From Thalassotalea_B sp049613795 (GTDB lineage: Bacteria; Pseudomonadota; Gammaproteobacteria; Enterobacterales; Alteromonadaceae), in NCBI GenBank assembly GCA_049613795.1, contig JBMZCX010000060.1, forward strand, positions 1-17,388: a stretch of 17,388 nucleotides of DNA, written 5' to 3'. Below are positions 16,467 through 17,388 of the stretch, in pieces. Position numbers and translations under genes: made by a program. Positions within the stretch are counted from its first letter, which is position 1, and every line of letters starts with the position of its first letter. The notes beneath the pieces were generated by a model, which did no database searches, was not told the DNA's origin, and saw nothing but the letters and a program-made list of their open reading frames with translations.

Positions 16467-16511
16467 TAGGTACTGCATAGTACCAAAATGTTTGGTACTA
16501 TGCAGTACCTA
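16467..16511. promoter_or_regulatory. double palindromic operator for the TetR regulator
   Basis: Bases 16467-16487 and 16491-16511 are perfect 21-bp inverted repeats around the 3-base spacer ATG. Each arm contains its own 16-bp palindrome, GGTACTGCATAGTACC (16469-16484) and its mirror GGTACTATGCAGTACC (16494-16509), with centres 25 bp apart. This is typical in form of a TetR-family operator present twice, in the divergent region between tetR and the efflux operon. TTGATA (16452-16457) and CATAGT (16476-16481), 18 bp apart, form a plausible rightward promoter that the left operator would block. Regulator binding is inferred, not shown. Confidence 0.75.
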
Positions 16512-16544
16512 AAGCAAAATAAACGCAAACTTTATAGTATTATA

Positions 16545-17165
16545 ATGATCCATGACGACAACTTTTTGAGCAAAGCGCTTAGTGAACGGGGCACCCTAAT
16601 TTTGGCGGCCGCACAAACATTATTTTTAAAACATGGCTACGAAGGCACCTCATTAGAGATGATTATTGCTGATGCTGGCGGCTCTCGTCGTTCAATATAT
16701 AACGAGTTTGGCAATAAAAGAGGTTTGCTGTTAGCGGTAATGCAGCAAAAGGTAGCTATTCAAATTGATACTATTGCGACGATTAATTACTCGTTAGCAC
16801 CGCGTGACGCGTTAAAAGAAATAGCAATGAAATTTATGCAAAGCTTACTGTCTGATACCTTAATATCACTCTATCGCTTAGTCATACAGGTTGTGCCTGA
16901 CTTGCCTGAAGTGGGAGAATTAATTTATGAGAAGGGACCGTTAAGCGGAATGATGCCATTAAATGACTATCTTACGTATTTGAATAACGAAGGAATATTA
17001 GCCATAGATGACTGTAATAGTGCTTCATTCATGTTAATTGCAATGATCAAAGATCGCTTACATTTTAGAGCGCTTTTAGTACCTGCATTAACGATAAGTG
17101 ATGATGAAATAGAAGCGCATGTTAATCGCTCCGTTAATTTATTCCTTAAGGCATATCAGCCTTAA
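16545..17165 (+). CDS. TetR/AcrR-family repressor of the efflux operon
   Basis: One-component transcription factor, probably a ligand-released repressor of the adjacent RND genes. From the ATG at 16545 it is 206 residues. The N-terminal helix-turn-helix domain lies at about 16-62 (ILAAAQTLFLKHGYEGTS, then IIADAGGSRRSIYNEFGNKRGLL), with the normal TetR spacing. The C-terminal ligand/dimer domain has SLYRLVIQVVPDLPEVGELIYEKGP, similar to AefR-like TetR_C domains. An earlier ATG at 16488 (225 residues) lies in the spacer of the double operator, and 16500 is also in frame; 16545 is chosen because the added residues precede the HTH without matching the family. None of the starts has a Shine-Dalgarno sequence. 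The gene is divergent from the adaptor-permease operon. Confidence 0.9.
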   Translation: MIHDDNFLSKALSERGTLILAAAQTLFLKHGYEGTSLEMIIADAGGSRRSIYNEFGNKRGLLLAVMQQKVAIQIDTIATINYSLAPRDALKEIAMKFMQSLLSDTLISLYRLVIQVVPDLPEVGELIYEKGPLSGMMPLNDYLTYLNNEGILAIDDCNSASFMLIAMIKDRLHFRALLVPALTISDDEIEAHVNRSVNLFLKAYQP

Positions 17166-17177
17166 GGGAATATTTTC
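17144..17177 (+). terminator. possible terminator of the tetR gene
   Basis: CCTTAAGGC (17144-17152) and GCCTTAAGG (17159-17167) form a perfect 9-bp stem with a 6-base loop that spans the tetR stop codon, followed by GAATATTTTC. The T-tract is short and displaced, so termination may be weak. Confidence 0.5.
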
Positions 17178-17224
17178 AAATAGCACAAATAACAACCAAT
17201 TAAAAAACTAAGCGTTAAAAACTA

Positions 17225-17252
17225 TTGCACAAGCAAAGATATCTCGTATAAT
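17225..17252 (+). promoter_or_regulatory. stable-RNA promoter of the tRNA gene
   Basis: TTGCAC (17225-17230) and consensus TATAAT (17247-17252) with a 16-base spacer, followed by the GC-rich discriminator GCCAGCC. That combination is typical of stringently controlled stable-RNA promoters. It would start transcription about 40 bases before the mature tRNA. Confidence 0.75.
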
Positions 17253-17299
17253 GCCAGCCTCTTTAATACGCTTATTTAGCGATTTAAAAACAAGCTTTT

Positions 17300-17384
17300 G
17301 CCGGTGTGGTGAAATTGGTATACACGGTTGATTCAAAATCAACTGTCGAAAGACGTGGCGGTTCGAGTCCGCCCACCGGTACCA
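17300..17384 (+). tRNA. tRNA-Leu (CAA anticodon)
   Basis: An 85-base cloverleaf with encoded CCA (17382-17384). The acceptor stem GCCGGTG (17300-17306) pairs with CACCGGT (17374-17380), with a G-U pair at the top. The anticodon stem GTTGA/TCAAC encloses loop TTCAAAA with anticodon CAA (17334-17336), reading UUG leucine codons. The long variable arm (about 17344-17356) marks a class II tRNA. The T arm is GGCGG-TTCGAGT-CCGCC (17357-17373). It closely follows E. coli leuX. tRNA-Leu genes are frequent integration sites, but only four bases beyond the CCA are visible. Confidence 0.97.
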
Positions 17385-17388
17385 TTAT

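Noticed and set aside
1..17388. CRISPR array, insertion sequence, prophage or toxin-antitoxin genes
   Set aside because: No regularly spaced repeats, transposase or integrase motifs, terminal inverted repeats with target duplications, or toxin-antitoxin pairs were seen. Intergenic regions are short and explained by promoters, leaders and terminators.

Overview
The window looks like a piece of chromosome from a marine gammaproteobacterium of the Alteromonadales, most likely Colwelliaceae (Colwellia/Thalassotalea type). The basis is low-GC, AT-rich intergenic DNA, core proteins that align almost residue for residue with E. coli ArgR, Mdh, ValS, HolC, PepA, LptF and LptG, and two gene orders typical of gammaproteobacteria: argR/mdh divergent, and pepA-holC-valS divergent from lptF-lptG. 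The genus is inferred, not proven. No insertion sequence, prophage gene, CRISPR array or transposase is visible.

Left part (1-3440). argR reads leftwards and mdh rightwards from a shared 200-bp control region that holds a good ARG-box candidate. mdh ends at a clear terminator. It is followed by a second, diverged ArgR-family gene whose core lacks one of the usual arginine-contacting residues. A stand-alone aldose 1-epimerase gene (galM) faces it. The first 58 bases hold a short heptamer tandem repeat.

Middle part (3586-11590). A leftward cold-shock protein gene has a long untranslated leader and its own terminator. The leftward pepA-holC-valS cluster covers aminopeptidase/Xer accessory factor, DNA polymerase III chi subunit and valyl-tRNA synthetase, and ends at a terminator. 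Back to back with pepA, lptF-lptG run rightwards with a 1-base stop/start overlap and encode the permease pair that extracts lipopolysaccharide from the inner membrane. A perfect 16-bp palindrome carrying TATAAT on both strands lies between pepA and lptF.

Right part (11583-17388). An RDD-family membrane protein faces lptG. Next is a leftward two-gene efflux operon: a periplasmic adaptor lipoprotein followed by a 1015-residue RND permease, with no outer-membrane channel gene. A TetR-family regulator diverges from it. Between regulator and operon is a striking operator: two 16-bp palindromes arranged as one perfect 21-bp-arm inverted repeat. The simplest reading is a self-regulated TetR/RND efflux module. 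The window closes with a tRNA-Leu(CAA) gene that has a strong stable-RNA-type promoter.

Most of the window is conserved housekeeping DNA. The points most worth a second look are the diverged second ArgR, the TetR double operator, and the non-AcrB-like proton-relay residues of the RND pump. I did not find evidence for a wholly new multi-gene system.
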